A stretch of DNA of 12,395 nt from Holophagaceae bacterium UBA1801 (GCA_002319925.1 DCFP01000176.1:1-12395); one strand, 5' to 3'. Positions 1 through 7,409 are shown, numbered from the stretch's first letter. Translations and numbers: made by a program. Notes: a model not told the origin generated them from the letters alone.

Positions 1-483
1 GGCGCCCATCTGCTTGGCGGCCCAGATGATCGTGTAGCCGCGGGACACGAAGTCCTGGCTGGCGACCATGTCGGCGGCGGCGGCGATGACCTGGGGATCT
101 TCGTGGGCTTCACCGGCGAGGCAGTAAATGTCGGGGCGCTTGGCGTGCACGCGCTTGAAGGCTTCAGCGGAACCAGGAATGGCCTGGTTGATGACGATCG
201 CCTTCATGAGCGGGTCGTCGGCGAGAGACACGACGTTGGAGATGAAGGTCTCCTGCTGGGACATGAAATCGTCCGGGTAAGTGAGATGCTGGATCATGCC
301 GCCAGTCTTCACCGCGCCGTATTCCTTGATCAGGGCTTCAGCGCCACGCAGATCGTCTTCTGACTGGGAAACGGTGCCAGTCACGACGCCAACGTGGAAT
401 TTCGCCTGAGCGAAAGCACTGGAGCCAGTAAAGAACATCGCCATCGGCACGAGTGCGGCGGCGACCTTAGTCAACCTCGTCAT
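1..483 (-). CDS. DUF3798 family periplasmic binding-like protein (N-terminal part, runs off the window)
   Basis: The first 161 residues are present; the rest lies before base 1. Residues 1-25 form a signal peptide (basic MTRLTK start, hydrophobic run, SSAFAQA ending), so the mature protein is exported to the periplasm. The mature part begins KFHVGVVTGTVSQSEDD, a beta-strand plus loop typical of type-1 periplasmic binding folds, and continues with GAEALIKEYGAV and MIQHLTYPDDFMSQQET. I recognise this as the DUF3798 family, which resembles ABC-transporter substrate-binding proteins but has no established ligand. The ATG is supported by an AGGAGG Shine-Dalgarno four bases upstream and by a good promoter at 516-543. 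No transporter partner is visible; it would lie further left if present. Family call fairly sure, ligand unknown. Confidence 0.85.
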   Translation of the reverse strand, partial: MTRLTKVAAALVPMAMFFTGSSAFAQAKFHVGVVTGTVSQSEDDLRGAEALIKEYGAVKTGGMIQHLTYPDDFMSQQETFISNVVSLADDPLMKAIVINQAIPGSAEAFKRVHAKRPDIYCLAGEAHEDPQVIAAAADMVASQDFVSRGYTIIWAAKQMGA

Positions 484-515
484 GTTGCCTCCTATGGGGA
501 ACAGAATGGAGCCCT

Positions 516-543
516 ATCGTAGATCCAGGAATGCGTTCGTCAA
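516..543 (-). promoter_or_regulatory. sigma70-type promoter for the DUF3798 gene
   Basis: On the minus strand TTGACG (538-543 on plus numbering) and TACGAT (516-521) are separated by 16 bases. The -35 matches consensus in five of six positions and the -10 in four of six. It predicts a start near 508 and a leader of about 25 bases ending in the strong AGGAGG site. Seen by eye; not tested. Confidence 0.55.
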
Positions 544-615
544 AGGGAAATGTGCTTGGAAGTTGCATTCAAAAAGAAATTATTTTTCCATCCAGACGCC
601 GTGATTCCGGGCTTC

Positions 616-1161
616 TCACCGGGCCTTGCGTCCTTTTCTCTTGCGCACGTGGCCGCCTGGAATCCCGCCAGTGCTTCGCTTGCGATGAGCCGAAGCGGCC
701 GGGCCCGAGCCCAATTTATGCGCCGTGGACACCATGCGCTGCTTTCCATGGCGCTCGAGCAATCGATAGATGGTCGTCTTGTGCACCGCCTTGCCGATCC
801 TGGCTTCGAAAGCATCCTTCAGCGACTTCACGTCCCCGGCGCCTGATCTCGTGAACAGCTCGGGGTGATCCCGCAGGAACTCGGCTTCCTCCTCGAAGGA
901 CATGTGCTGGTTCCGCCTGCCGCCCCGATTGCCCTTCCCCACGATCGCCTTCGAGCCATCGCGCAGGAATTCCGTGCGGATGCGGCGCACCGTGGAGACG
1001 TTCAAACCCAATGCGGTCGCTATTTCAGGAGCGGGCATGTCCAGCACGAAGCTGAGCCAGACGCACTGGAAACGGTTGAAGACCTCGGGCGTCCACTTGG
1101 AGAGCACGATCTGATCGAGCTCCGCGACCCGTTGAGATGTGAAAGCGCTCGCCTGCCTCAT
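616..1161 (-). CDS. orphan IS630-transposase-like DNA-binding protein (two HTH modules, no DDE domain)
   Basis: A 181-residue basic protein. Residues about 43-66 (PAPEIATALGLNVSTVRRI) form a first helix-turn-helix, followed by a GKGNRGGRR linker. Residues about 112-139 (KDAFEARIGKAVHKTTIYR) form a second, winged-helix-like module. This order is the bipartite DNA-binding head of IS630/Tc1-type transposases. The DDE catalytic domain that should follow is absent: after residue 150 there is only a Lys/Arg-rich tail and a stop, and no DDE motif follows downstream. I chose the ATG at 1161 because GGGGGCAGG precedes it; an in-frame GTG at 1212 would add 17 residues but has no ribosome site. It could be a truncated transposase relic, or a domesticated regulator or nucleoid-type protein. 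The intact frame and basic tail favour a maintained gene, but this is inference. Confidence 0.7.
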   Translation of the reverse strand: MRQASAFTSQRVAELDQIVLSKWTPEVFNRFQCVWLSFVLDMPAPEIATALGLNVSTVRRIRTEFLRDGSKAIVGKGNRGGRRNQHMSFEEEAEFLRDHPELFTRSGAGDVKSLKDAFEARIGKAVHKTTIYRLLERHGKQRMVSTAHKLGSGPAASAHRKRSTGGIPGGHVRKRKGRKAR

Positions 1162-1172
1162 GCCTGCCCCCG

Positions 1173-1252
1173 GAACCGATAGATTTATCCGGGTTCTTTT
1201 TGAACGCAACACAAACTCAAGATTGTTTTCTGGATGTGATCGGCATCATATC
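1173..1252. promoter_or_regulatory. cluster of inverted repeats upstream of the orphan HTH gene
   Basis: Three dyads lie within 80 bases of the HTH gene start. GAACC (1173-1177) pairs with GGTTC (1192-1196) and the pairing extends inward with bulges. GTTC-TTTTT-GAAC occupies 1193-1205 and shares the GTTC arm. GATGTGAT-CGGC-ATCATATC (1233-1252) is palindromic except for one mismatch. They could be autoregulatory operators or remnants of a transposon end. No strong promoter pair was found here. Confidence 0.3.
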
Positions 1253-1491
1253 GCTTGGAAAATATAGGTATTCTTTTTGCACACGCATCCGCGTGGTTCG
1301 TCGCGCGATTCTTCTCCGAGTGTTGGCCGATCCTGATCCCGCATGCACGCAACGATGAGCTGCATCCTGATTCTTTTGCAGCGAAGGGTGGTTTAGTTCC
1401 CGCCGGTCCGTTGATCAACCGCGACGCCTTGCATTGATGAGCGCACTTGCCCGCGCAGGAAATCGCCTCTCTGCGCTCGCTACCATGTCTC
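1253..1491. other. intergenic region before the EamA transporter
   Basis: About 240 bases without a convincing gene. Short open frames on both strands here lack family resemblance and ribosome sites. It presumably holds the promoter of the transporter, but no good -35/-10 pair close to the gene was identified. Confidence 0.4.
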
Positions 1492-2454
1492 ATGGACAAA
1501 CGGCGATTGGCATCCTTCTACGGCGTTCTGGTGGCCGCGCTCTGGGGGCTCTCCTTCCTGAGCATCAAGGTGGCGGTCGTCGTGCTGCCGCCCATGACGT
1601 TGGCCTCGGCCAGATTCGTCGTCGCCTGCGCGGTTCTGCCACTGGTGGCATGGATCGCCAAGGAGGATCTCCGGATCGCTCTCCGCGACGCGCCCGTGCT
1701 GATCCTCGGGGGAATTCTCGGCGTAACGCTCTATTTCTACTTCGAGAACAACGGCATCCTCCTGCTCTCCGCTTCCGAATCCTCGATCATCGTGAGCACC
1801 ATTCCGGTCGTCTCCGTCATCGCCGAGCGCGTCTTCCTGGGAGCCCGGCTGCCAGCCCGCGTCTACCTGGGTTCCGTACTATCCTTCGCCGGTGTCACCC
1901 TCATCGTCTTCCGCCCCGGAGTGACTCCCTCGTCGATGCTGGGCTATCTCTACATGGCCGGCGCTGTGATCGTCTGGGTGGCCTACACCTTCGCCACTCG
2001 CAAGGTGTCCCTGCGCTACGGCCGTTTGAATGTCACCTTCTGGCAGAGCCTGTTCGGGCTCGCGGGCTGTGTCCCCTTTGCATTGATGGAATCCCCGGCC
2101 TGGCGGACCCCCGGCACTGCGGTGGTGCTCCACGTGCTCTACCTGGGCCTGATCTGTTCCGCCGCCGGCTATTGGCTCTACGTCGCCACCATCGATCACT
2201 TGGGCGTGGGGAAGGCCAGCATCTTCATCAACCTCATCCCCGTGGTCGCCATCATCGCCGCCTTCTTCCTGCTGGGGGATCGGCTCAGGGGCCTGCAGAT
2301 CCTCGGGGTGGCCGTGACACTGACCGGTGTGTATCTCGCGACCACCTTGCGGGGTCGGTTCACTTCCGCATCAGAAACAGCACACCCAGAGCCAGGATCG
2401 CAGGCAGGAGCAGCAGTAGCGTCATCCACCAAGCCGCCGGACGCGCGTAGTTGA
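1492..2454 (+). CDS. EamA-family (DMT superfamily) transporter
   Basis: A 320-residue integral membrane protein with about ten hydrophobic helices arranged as two EamA repeats. The first begins with GVLVAALWGLSFLSIK, the signature opening helix of the family; the first repeat ends near GVTLIVFRPG and the second near GVAVTLTGVYLATTL. Such proteins usually export amino acids, metabolites or drugs across the inner membrane; the substrate cannot be read from sequence. I chose ATG at 1492 because it precedes the basic DKRR and the first helix. A TTG at 1447 is possible, and neither has a clear Shine-Dalgarno. The last 31 codons are hydrophilic, unlike the family, and overlap the 3' end of the opposing DUF1648 gene. 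Confidence 0.88.
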   Translation: MDKRRLASFYGVLVAALWGLSFLSIKVAVVVLPPMTLASARFVVACAVLPLVAWIAKEDLRIALRDAPVLILGGILGVTLYFYFENNGILLLSASESSIIVSTIPVVSVIAERVFLGARLPARVYLGSVLSFAGVTLIVFRPGVTPSSMLGYLYMAGAVIVWVAYTFATRKVSLRYGRLNVTFWQSLFGLAGCVPFALMESPAWRTPGTAVVLHVLYLGLICSAAGYWLYVATIDHLGVGKASIFINLIPVVAIIAAFFLLGDRLRGLQILGVAVTLTGVYLATTLRGRFTSASETAHPEPGSQAGAAVASSTKPPDARS

Positions 2455-3007
2455 GCGTCCAGCCAATCCCCAGGCGCTTCTCGACCCATAACCGGGGATC
2501 CTCCGGATTCACATAGAAGAGACCCCAACGGTAGAGATGGCCCTGGGGCGAGTCCTTGATCCACCTGCTGGATTCACGCACGGTCAGGATGAGACCGAGC
2601 ACCAGCAGAGCCATGAAGGCCGCCATGCCGATGTGGATGCAAACAATTCCATAAAGTGGAATGGCCAGCGCGCCCAGCATGAGCAGGCTCAAGCCCAGCC
2701 CTACCGTGCCCCGTAGAGGCTGTGCTGAAGCCACCCTCGCCCGAGTCGCGTTTCTCTGGGTCATGGCAAGCACGGTCCCTATTACCAGGAAGCCCAGCCA
2801 AAAAGCGAGCGGAAGGCCGAAGACCAGCCAGGGCAGTTGAGCCTTCGCCGTCCAGCCATTGGCGCGCCCTAGGGCATCGAAGTGAGTCGGGACGGGGTCG
2901 GACAATCGTGGCAAGACCCACTGATAGAAAACCCTCAGAATCGCCAGCCCTGCCGCGGGAAGGAGATCCCAGGCTGAGAAGATCGAGGGGCGGCGGTCCG
3001 GGTCCAT
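2360..3007 (-). CDS. DUF1648/DUF5808 domain membrane protein
   Basis: A 215-residue inner-membrane protein. Residues 30-53 carry the DUF1648 signature (LPRLSDPVPTHFDALGRANG, then W), with the HFxxxGxxxGW pattern. Hydrophobic helices lie near 17-30, 59-81, 104-122, 125-143 and 191-212. Residues about 150-190 match DUF5808 (YRWGLFYVNPEDPRLWVEKR, then GIGWTLNYARP). In Gram-positive relatives DUF1648 proteins accompany regulators of the SdpI type; here no such partner is adjacent and the role is unknown. The ATG at 3007 follows GGAGAG at five bases spacing. The gene is divergent from yraN, and its last 95 bases overlap the end of the EamA gene on the other strand, where both frames encode protein. 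Confidence 0.85.
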   Translation of the reverse strand: MDPDRRPSIFSAWDLLPAAGLAILRVFYQWVLPRLSDPVPTHFDALGRANGWTAKAQLPWLVFGLPLAFWLGFLVIGTVLAMTQRNATRARVASAQPLRGTVGLGLSLLMLGALAIPLYGIVCIHIGMAAFMALLVLGLILTVRESSRWIKDSPQGHLYRWGLFYVNPEDPRLWVEKRLGIGWTLNYARPAAWWMTLLLLLPAILALGVLFLMRK

Positions 3008-3095
3008 GTCGACTCTCCTTCCAAGGCCGGATCGAGGATCGCCTGAAAGCCCTGACTGCGGTTGAGGAGATCGCCACTGGGGCCATTCGACCGCC

Positions 3096-3127
3096 GAGCG
3101 CCAAGAATGGGGAGCCGATCGGCGCTC
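3096..3127. repeat. inverted repeat in the DUF1648-yraN divergent spacer
   Basis: GAGCGCC (3096-3102) and GGCGCTC (3121-3127) form a 7-bp dyad. Inside it GCCGATCGGC (3114-3123) is a perfect 10-bp palindrome. It sits just upstream of the yraN start at 3145 and could be an operator or simply GC-rich chance. Confidence 0.25.
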
Positions 3128-3144
3128 TCCGCTAATCTGTTGCC

Positions 3145-3528
3145 ATGGCAATCCGGAAACAGCGAGGTTCAAGAGCGCGGCGCTACGGCCGCCTCACCGA
3201 GGCGGCGACCCTCTGGCTGCTCTGGCTGAGGGGCTGGTCCCTGGTGGAACGGAACTTGCTGATGGGCAGATGGGAACTGGACTTGATCGTCGTCCGCGGC
3301 GACGAACTGCGGCTCCTGGAGGTGAAGGCAAGGCAGCCCGGCGCCTGGACCGCCGCGGATACCGCCCTCTCCTATGGCCAGAGGGTGAGGCTCCAGTCCA
3401 CATTGCGCAGCTATCTCGACCGCGTTCCCTGGCCGGGCCGGGTCACCTTCCAGCGGGTGAGCTGGGCTGGCTGGAAATGGCGTCTTCATGTCCCGGAGCG
3501 CTGGGATTCCTTGAAGATTCAGCGCTGA
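3145..3528 (+). CDS. yraN: YraN / UPF0102 family nuclease-fold protein
   Basis: A 127-residue protein, the normal length for the family. It shows the nuclease-like core in order: GRLTEAATLWLLWLRGW with E19, ERNLLMGRWELDLIVV with E44 and D46, then LRLLEVKAR with E59 and K61. This is the E-xxx-D-xx-ExK pattern of the restriction-endonuclease-like fold. YraN proteins are widespread, possibly act on DNA or RNA structures, and have no settled substrate. The N terminus is very basic (KQRGSRARR). Only 55 bases separate its stop from the serine dehydratase, so the two may be co-transcribed. Family call is secure; biochemical role is not. Confidence 0.9.
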   Translation: MAIRKQRGSRARRYGRLTEAATLWLLWLRGWSLVERNLLMGRWELDLIVVRGDELRLLEVKARQPGAWTAADTALSYGQRVRLQSTLRSYLDRVPWPGRVTFQRVSWAGWKWRLHVPERWDSLKIQR

Positions 3529-3583
3529 TGCCTTCATGACAGAATGACCGGGGCATTGCCATGCGTCCCAGTGGGTGATTTCC

Positions 3584-5125
3584 ATGAAAGCTGCCAGCAT
3601 CCTGAATCACGTCCTTGGCCCCATCATGCGCGGCCCCTCCAGTTCCCATACGGCCGGCGCCCACCACATCGCGCGCCTGCTGCGGGATCTCCTGGGCGAG
3701 GAGCCGGTCCAGGCTCGCATCCGCTTCGATCCCAGTGGTTCCTATGCGCACACTTACTCCCAGCAAGGGGCCGACCGCGCGTTCGTGGCGGGGTTGAGGG
3801 GAAGAACCCTCATCGATGATCGCTTCTTCTCGTGCCTCACAGAACCTGGCCTGGACGTGAACTTTCTCGTGGAACCTATTCCTGGGGCGGATCACCCCAA
3901 CACCGTCGAAATCGAATTGACAGGCCGGGCCGGTGGAAAGCTCCAGGCCCGCGCCGCTTCCATCGGCGGTGGCGAGGTGAATATCCAGCGCATCGATGGC
4001 TGGAACACGCGCTTGGACGGCACGGCTTATGAAGCCATCGTGGAAGGGGACGCCAGCGATGCGGAATCCATCGCATCTCTGCTGGCTTCGGATGGAGCCA
4101 CGCTGGAGCCCATTCCGACAACCATTTCCGAAGGGCGGGCGTTTTTCGTCGCCCACCGGAATGCTCCCCTCGCAGCCTCCCTTCGCCGCTCGCTGCAGGC
4201 ATATCCCGATTGCCGGATCCGCGAATCCAGGCCCGTGTATTTCCTCCAGACCGGTTCGCCCCTCTTCACCAGCGCCCAGGAAATGCTGGACCTGGCGGAA
4301 GCCCAAGGCGCTTCCCTCGGGCGGCTCGCGTTGGCCTATGAGGCGCAACGCCTGGATCTGCCAGAGTCGCATGTGATCGAAGAAATGGTGCGCCGGTACC
4401 GTATCATGCAGGCTGCGGTGGCCAAGGGCCTGGACCCCGCGCTCACCGGCATGCAGTTGCTGGAACCCAGCGCGCACTCCGTGATGGCGGCGCAACGCGC
4501 GAACCGTCTCGCCGTGGGAGGCATTCACGCCGAAGCGGCCGCAAAGGCCCTGGCGGTCATGCACGTGAATTCGTCCATGGGCGTTGTGTGCGCAGCCCCC
4601 ACGGGCGGCTCCGCGGGCACGATTCCCGGCGTCATCGTCACACTGTCGGAGGCCAGGAATCTGCCGGAGGAGGAATCCGCGCGGCTTCTGCTTGCCGCGG
4701 GGTTGGTCGGCGTTTTCGTTTCGAACCGGGCCACCTTCGCTGCGGAGGTCGCGGGTTGCCAGGTGGAGATCGGAGCGGCGGGGGCCATGGCTGCAGCCGC
4801 CGTGGTGGAAGCAGCGGGAGGCACCGCTCGGCAGGCTGCTGATGCCGCCGCCATCGCGTTCCAGAACACCATGGGTTCGGTGTGCGATCTGGTGCAGGCC
4901 ATGGTGGAGATCCCCTGCCACACCCGCAATGCCGTGGCCGCGTCCTCTGCATTCGTCTGCGCGGATCTGATCCTAGGCGGTTACCGGAACCCCGTTCCCC
5001 TGGATGAGACCATCGACGCGGTCTACTCCGTGGGCCGGATGCTCCCGCCGGAACTCCGCTGTACAGCCAAGGGAGGCTTGGCTCTGGCGCCTTCAGCCCA
5101 ATGCCTTCAATGCCATCGTGTGTGA
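3584..5125 (+). CDS. sdaA: L-serine ammonia-lyase (serine dehydratase), iron-sulfur type, single chain
   Basis: A 513-residue cytoplasmic enzyme converting L-serine to pyruvate and ammonia. The N-terminal third is the beta-type domain: LNHVLGPIMRGPSSSHTAGA at residues about 8-27 and IGGGEVNIQRIDG near 126-138. The C-terminal half is the alpha-type domain: NSSMGVVCAAPTGGSAG, then GSVCDLVQAMVEIPC and LRCTAKGGLA. Cysteines 434, 445 and 493 are in the places expected for the [4Fe-4S] ligands. The ATG at 3584 is preceded by GTGGGTGA at good spacing; an in-frame GTG at 3575 would add three residues. The C terminus is unusual: two more cysteines, 507 and 510, lie within seven residues of the end. 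Two-subunit organisms encode the halves separately; here they are fused. Confidence 0.93.
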   Translation: MKAASILNHVLGPIMRGPSSSHTAGAHHIARLLRDLLGEEPVQARIRFDPSGSYAHTYSQQGADRAFVAGLRGRTLIDDRFFSCLTEPGLDVNFLVEPIPGADHPNTVEIELTGRAGGKLQARAASIGGGEVNIQRIDGWNTRLDGTAYEAIVEGDASDAESIASLLASDGATLEPIPTTISEGRAFFVAHRNAPLAASLRRSLQAYPDCRIRESRPVYFLQTGSPLFTSAQEMLDLAEAQGASLGRLALAYEAQRLDLPESHVIEEMVRRYRIMQAAVAKGLDPALTGMQLLEPSAHSVMAAQRANRLAVGGIHAEAAAKALAVMHVNSSMGVVCAAPTGGSAGTIPGVIVTLSEARNLPEEESARLLLAAGLVGVFVSNRATFAAEVAGCQVEIGAAGAMAAAAVVEAAGGTARQAADAAAIAFQNTMGSVCDLVQAMVEIPCHTRNAVAASSAFVCADLILGGYRNPVPLDETIDAVYSVGRMLPPELRCTAKGGLALAPSAQCLQCHRV

Positions 5126-5153
5126 AGGACTGAGGTCGAACTCCATGGGAATC

Positions 5154-5166
5154 GGCTCAACGAGCC
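5154..5166. terminator. possible weak hairpin between sdaA and the lipoprotein gene
   Basis: GGCTC-AAC-GAGCC forms a 5-bp stem with a 3-base loop in the 45-base convergent spacer. There is no T-run on either side, so it is at best a weak or factor-dependent bidirectional terminator. Confidence 0.2.
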
Positions 5167-5170
5167 TGGG

Positions 5171-5515
5171 TCACCGCCAGGAACCCTCGGTCCAGTAATA
5201 GCCCCGCGGGTGATGCATCCAGCGCCCCGGTACCCAGACAGCCCTCGGGTGGGGCCTCAACATGTAGCGCCCGGGTACCCAGACATAGGCCCTGGTGTTC
5301 CAGGTCCAGCAACCTCCGACCCAGACGTAATCGCCGACAGGCGCCCGGGGAATGATTTCATAGTTGGGCGGAGGCGGCTCGCGATCCACATACGTCACCG
5401 AAACGGAAGGCGCGGGAGCAACGACGGCGACCCGGGCCGGCCGCACCGTGGCAACACAACCGCTGCCGATCGTCAGCAGCGCCGCACCAGACATCCATCC
5501 TAATTTCCTGATCAT
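5171..5515 (-). CDS. YXWXGXW-repeat probable outer-membrane lipoprotein
   Basis: A 114-residue secreted protein. Residues 1-20 are a signal sequence ending GSGC, so Cys20 is a likely lipidation site, although glycine at -3 is not ideal for a lipobox. After a Pro/Val-rich linker (residues about 24-60) come four aromatic repeats: YVWVGGCW, YVWVPGRY, AVWVPGRW and YYWTEGSW. These match the YXWXGXW repeat family of cell-envelope proteins, whose function is unknown. The ATG at 5515 has AAGGAG six bases upstream; a TTG at 5521 is a weaker option. It faces sdaA tail to tail with 45 bases between. The repeats also show at DNA level as recurring GGTACCCAGAC on the plus strand. Confidence 0.8.
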   Translation of the reverse strand: MIRKLGWMSGAALLTIGSGCVATVRPARVAVVAPAPSVSVTYVDREPPPPNYEIIPRAPVGDYVWVGGCWTWNTRAYVWVPGRYMLRPHPRAVWVPGRWMHHPRGYYWTEGSWR

Positions 5516-5868
5516 GGGCAACTCCTTCGCCAGAATCGTGCAATCAGGTCAATGGAGCGATTGGGTGGGTGAAAGGTTGAATCGAAGTTGAACCGCTACC
5601 TGGGCGCGCCACCTGTGAAGTCGAGCAGCGGCCGCTCCGCTCGTGCTTTCGCAGGAAACCTCGAGCCGTTCTGAATTCACCGTCCGGATCGAAATAGCCG
5701 GGCAGACGAGCCTTCCATATTGGTGTACACTTTGTAAACTCGTAAGGCGAAAGCCGGCAGTTGATTCATTTTCAGGCCGTATTTTTCATAATGTCCGCAT
5801 CATAGATTCGCAGGCACCACCCTTGAGTTCGAAGCCCCAAGCGCGGGACGCCTCTCAAGAAAACATGC
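5516..5868. other. divergent intergenic region with candidate promoter for the XRE gene
   Basis: About 350 bases between two divergent genes without a supportable gene; an open frame at 5643-5912 lacks family features and runs into the regulator. Candidate plus-strand promoter: TTCATT (5765-5770), 16 bases, CATAAT (5787-5792), followed by a leader of about 70 bases. An imperfect dyad GTGTAC-ACTTT-GTAAAC lies at 5723-5739 and might be an operator. Both are weak calls. Confidence 0.35.
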
Positions 5869-6345
5869 ATGTCCTCGACAGAGCCGATGGAGAAACCCGT
5901 GAAACCAGATAATTCGTCCACCGCCGTGCAGTCCCTTCCAGCCACCATGGGTGAGCGGATCAAGGCCGTCCGCACGGCCTGGGGCTGGTCCCAGGAACAG
6001 ATGGCCGAAACCCTTCGCGTGGATCAGGCCTCCATTTCCTTCTGGGAACGCGACAAGATCATCCCCTCCGGATCGGCGATGGTGGCCCTTTCTGCGCTCA
6101 TCCGCTGCAGCATTGATGCCCTGGAAACGGGCCAGGGTTTCGTAGTGCCCGATCCACCTTCCCCGGCTCCGCTGGTGGACCATCAATCCCTTCGGAGCGT
6201 GAGTCTGCGATCCAGCGACGAAGGCGCCGTGGGTGTCGTGGATCTGACCCATGGCACTTCCAAGGGCAAGGAAGTCTCGGAGACCATGATGGATCTCGTG
6301 GAATCCGTGAAGAGCGGGCGCAGGGTCTGGATCGCCATCGAGTAG
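5869..6345 (+). CDS. XRE-family helix-turn-helix regulator
   Basis: A 158-residue protein with a Cro/CI-type HTH at residues about 29-86: GERIKAVRTAWGWSQEQMAE, then LRVDQASISFWERDKIIPSG. The pattern of a first helix, SQEQMAE, and a recognition helix QASISFWE is typical. The remaining 70 residues are low-complexity at first (PDPPSPAPLVD) and end in an amphipathic segment (SETMMDLVESVKSGRRVWIA), which could be a small dimerisation or ligand module; I recognise no known domain there. The start is uncertain: ATGs at 5869, 5887 and 5947 all lack a strong ribosome site. It is followed closely by a small exported-protein gene, suggesting an operon. Targets unknown. Confidence 0.85.
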   Translation: MSSTEPMEKPVKPDNSSTAVQSLPATMGERIKAVRTAWGWSQEQMAETLRVDQASISFWERDKIIPSGSAMVALSALIRCSIDALETGQGFVVPDPPSPAPLVDHQSLRSVSLRSSDEGAVGVVDLTHGTSKGKEVSETMMDLVESVKSGRRVWIAIE

Positions 6346-6366
6346 CGGAGGGTGGTCGTTCGTTCC

Positions 6367-6780
6367 ATGAGGCATCTGATTCCAGTCGTGGCCGTGATCT
6401 CCCTGCTATCTGCGGGGAGCCTGCAAGCTGAACCTTTGAGCCTTCCCGTCCAAGGGGAAGTGACCGAGATCGTGACGACCTGGAATGATGGAATCCACGC
6501 CGAGGATCAGATCAGCAGAATCACGGATCCGGCCCAAATCGAGTCCGCGCTCGCGGCCTTGCGGTCCTTGAACTCGGGCCTGCGCAAGCCAGGAAGCAAG
6601 ATCTCCTCGCCCCAGTTCATCACGCGCTACCTGCGGGGCGAGTCCGAAGTGCTCATCATCTTCGTCGGCAAGAACTGGATGGGTGGCCGCGAAGGCACCG
6701 CGGTTCCCACCAACATCCGTATTCGCAGGATCAGCGCCGAACAGCGCCATCAGTTTCTGTCTAGCATCGGAATCCAATAG
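6367..6780 (+). CDS. small exported protein of unknown function
   Basis: A 137-residue protein. MRHLIPVVAVISLLSAGSLQAEP is a clear signal peptide with likely cleavage after LQA, so the protein is periplasmic. The mature part contains an alternating segment with charged turns (QGEVTEIVTTWNDGIHAEDQ), a helix (QIESALAALRSLNSGLRK), then a strand-rich end (SEVLIIFVGKNWMGG). That gives an alpha/beta mini-fold of about 115 residues. I do not recognise the family. I chose the ATG at 6367 for the signal peptide; an in-frame GTG at 6352 sits against the GGAGG sequence and would add five residues. It starts 21 bases after the XRE gene, so the regulator and this protein are probably co-transcribed. Confidence 0.7.
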   Translation: MRHLIPVVAVISLLSAGSLQAEPLSLPVQGEVTEIVTTWNDGIHAEDQISRITDPAQIESALAALRSLNSGLRKPGSKISSPQFITRYLRGESEVLIIFVGKNWMGGREGTAVPTNIRIRRISAEQRHQFLSSIGIQ

Positions 6781-6839
6781 CAGCCAATCTGGATCGACAC
6801 ACCTCGCCAAACGACCATGGCCGCTGAGTTTCCGATCCA

Positions 6840-7409
6840 ATGACGCTTCAAATCATTCTTCTGATCGCCAACGCGCTCTTCCTCCTTTCCGAGGTTGCCT
6901 TGGCTCTCGTGAAGCATTCACAGCATGGAGCCGTCCAGCGCGAAGACCGTGGCTCCATGCTGTGGATGTGGCTCTGCGCCTGCGGGGGCATCGCTCTTGC
7001 CATCGCGGCACACTGGTTCACGCCCTTCCGTCTGCCGGGTCCGCAAATCTGGATCCAGCGCCTCGCCCTGATCGTGCTTGCGGGCGGCCTCATCCTGCGC
7101 TGGATGGCCATCCTGGCGTTGGGCCGCCATTTCACCGTGGATATCGCAATCCATCCGGATCACGTGGTTTTCCAAAGGGGCCCCTATCGCCTGGTCCGCC
7201 ACCCTTCCTACACCGGCCTCCTCCTCGCCTTTCTTGGGCTCACCATCTTCCTGGCGAATTGGCTCAGCATCCTCGTTCTGATGGTCCCCTTCACCCTGGC
7301 TACCCTGAATCGCGTGGCGAAGGAAGAGAAAGCACTGCTCGCCTCGCTGGGCGAGAATTACGCGGAATACCGCGCCCGAACCAAGCGCTTCATCCCCGGC
7401 GTGTATTAG
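6840..7409 (+). CDS. isoprenylcysteine carboxyl methyltransferase (ICMT)-family membrane protein
   Basis: A 189-residue membrane protein with about five hydrophobic segments (near 3-23, 40-58, 73-94, 125-138 and 140-157). The family signature is intact: FQRGPYRLVRHPSYTGLLLA with His121-Pro122, then RVAKEEKALLASLGENYAEY and RFIPGVY at the C terminus. In eukaryotic ICMT and bacterial relatives these residues bind S-adenosylmethionine and shape a membrane-embedded active site. Bacterial members are not known to act on prenylated proteins; membrane lipid or small hydrophobic substrates are more likely. The ATG at 6840 has no obvious Shine-Dalgarno, and 59 bases separate it from the upstream gene. 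Family call secure, substrate unknown. Confidence 0.88.
   Translation: MTLQIILLIANALFLLSEVALALVKHSQHGAVQREDRGSMLWMWLCACGGIALAIAAHWFTPFRLPGPQIWIQRLALIVLAGGLILRWMAILALGRHFTVDIAIHPDHVVFQRGPYRLVRHPSYTGLLLAFLGLTIFLANWLSILVLMVPFTLATLNRVAKEEKALLASLGENYAEYRARTKRFIPGVY

Noticed and set aside
1434..2450. 338-codon alternative frame over the EamA gene
   Set aside because: Its product is Arg/Pro/His-rich with no membrane segments, while the overlapping frame is a clear two-repeat transporter.
3443..4921. 492-codon open frame on the minus strand opposite sdaA
   Set aside because: It is antisense to a clearly conserved enzyme, has His/Arg/Gly-rich shadow composition and no recognisable domain.
5643..5912. 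89-codon open frame before the XRE gene
   Set aside because: No ribosome site, no family features, and it runs into the regulator gene in another frame.
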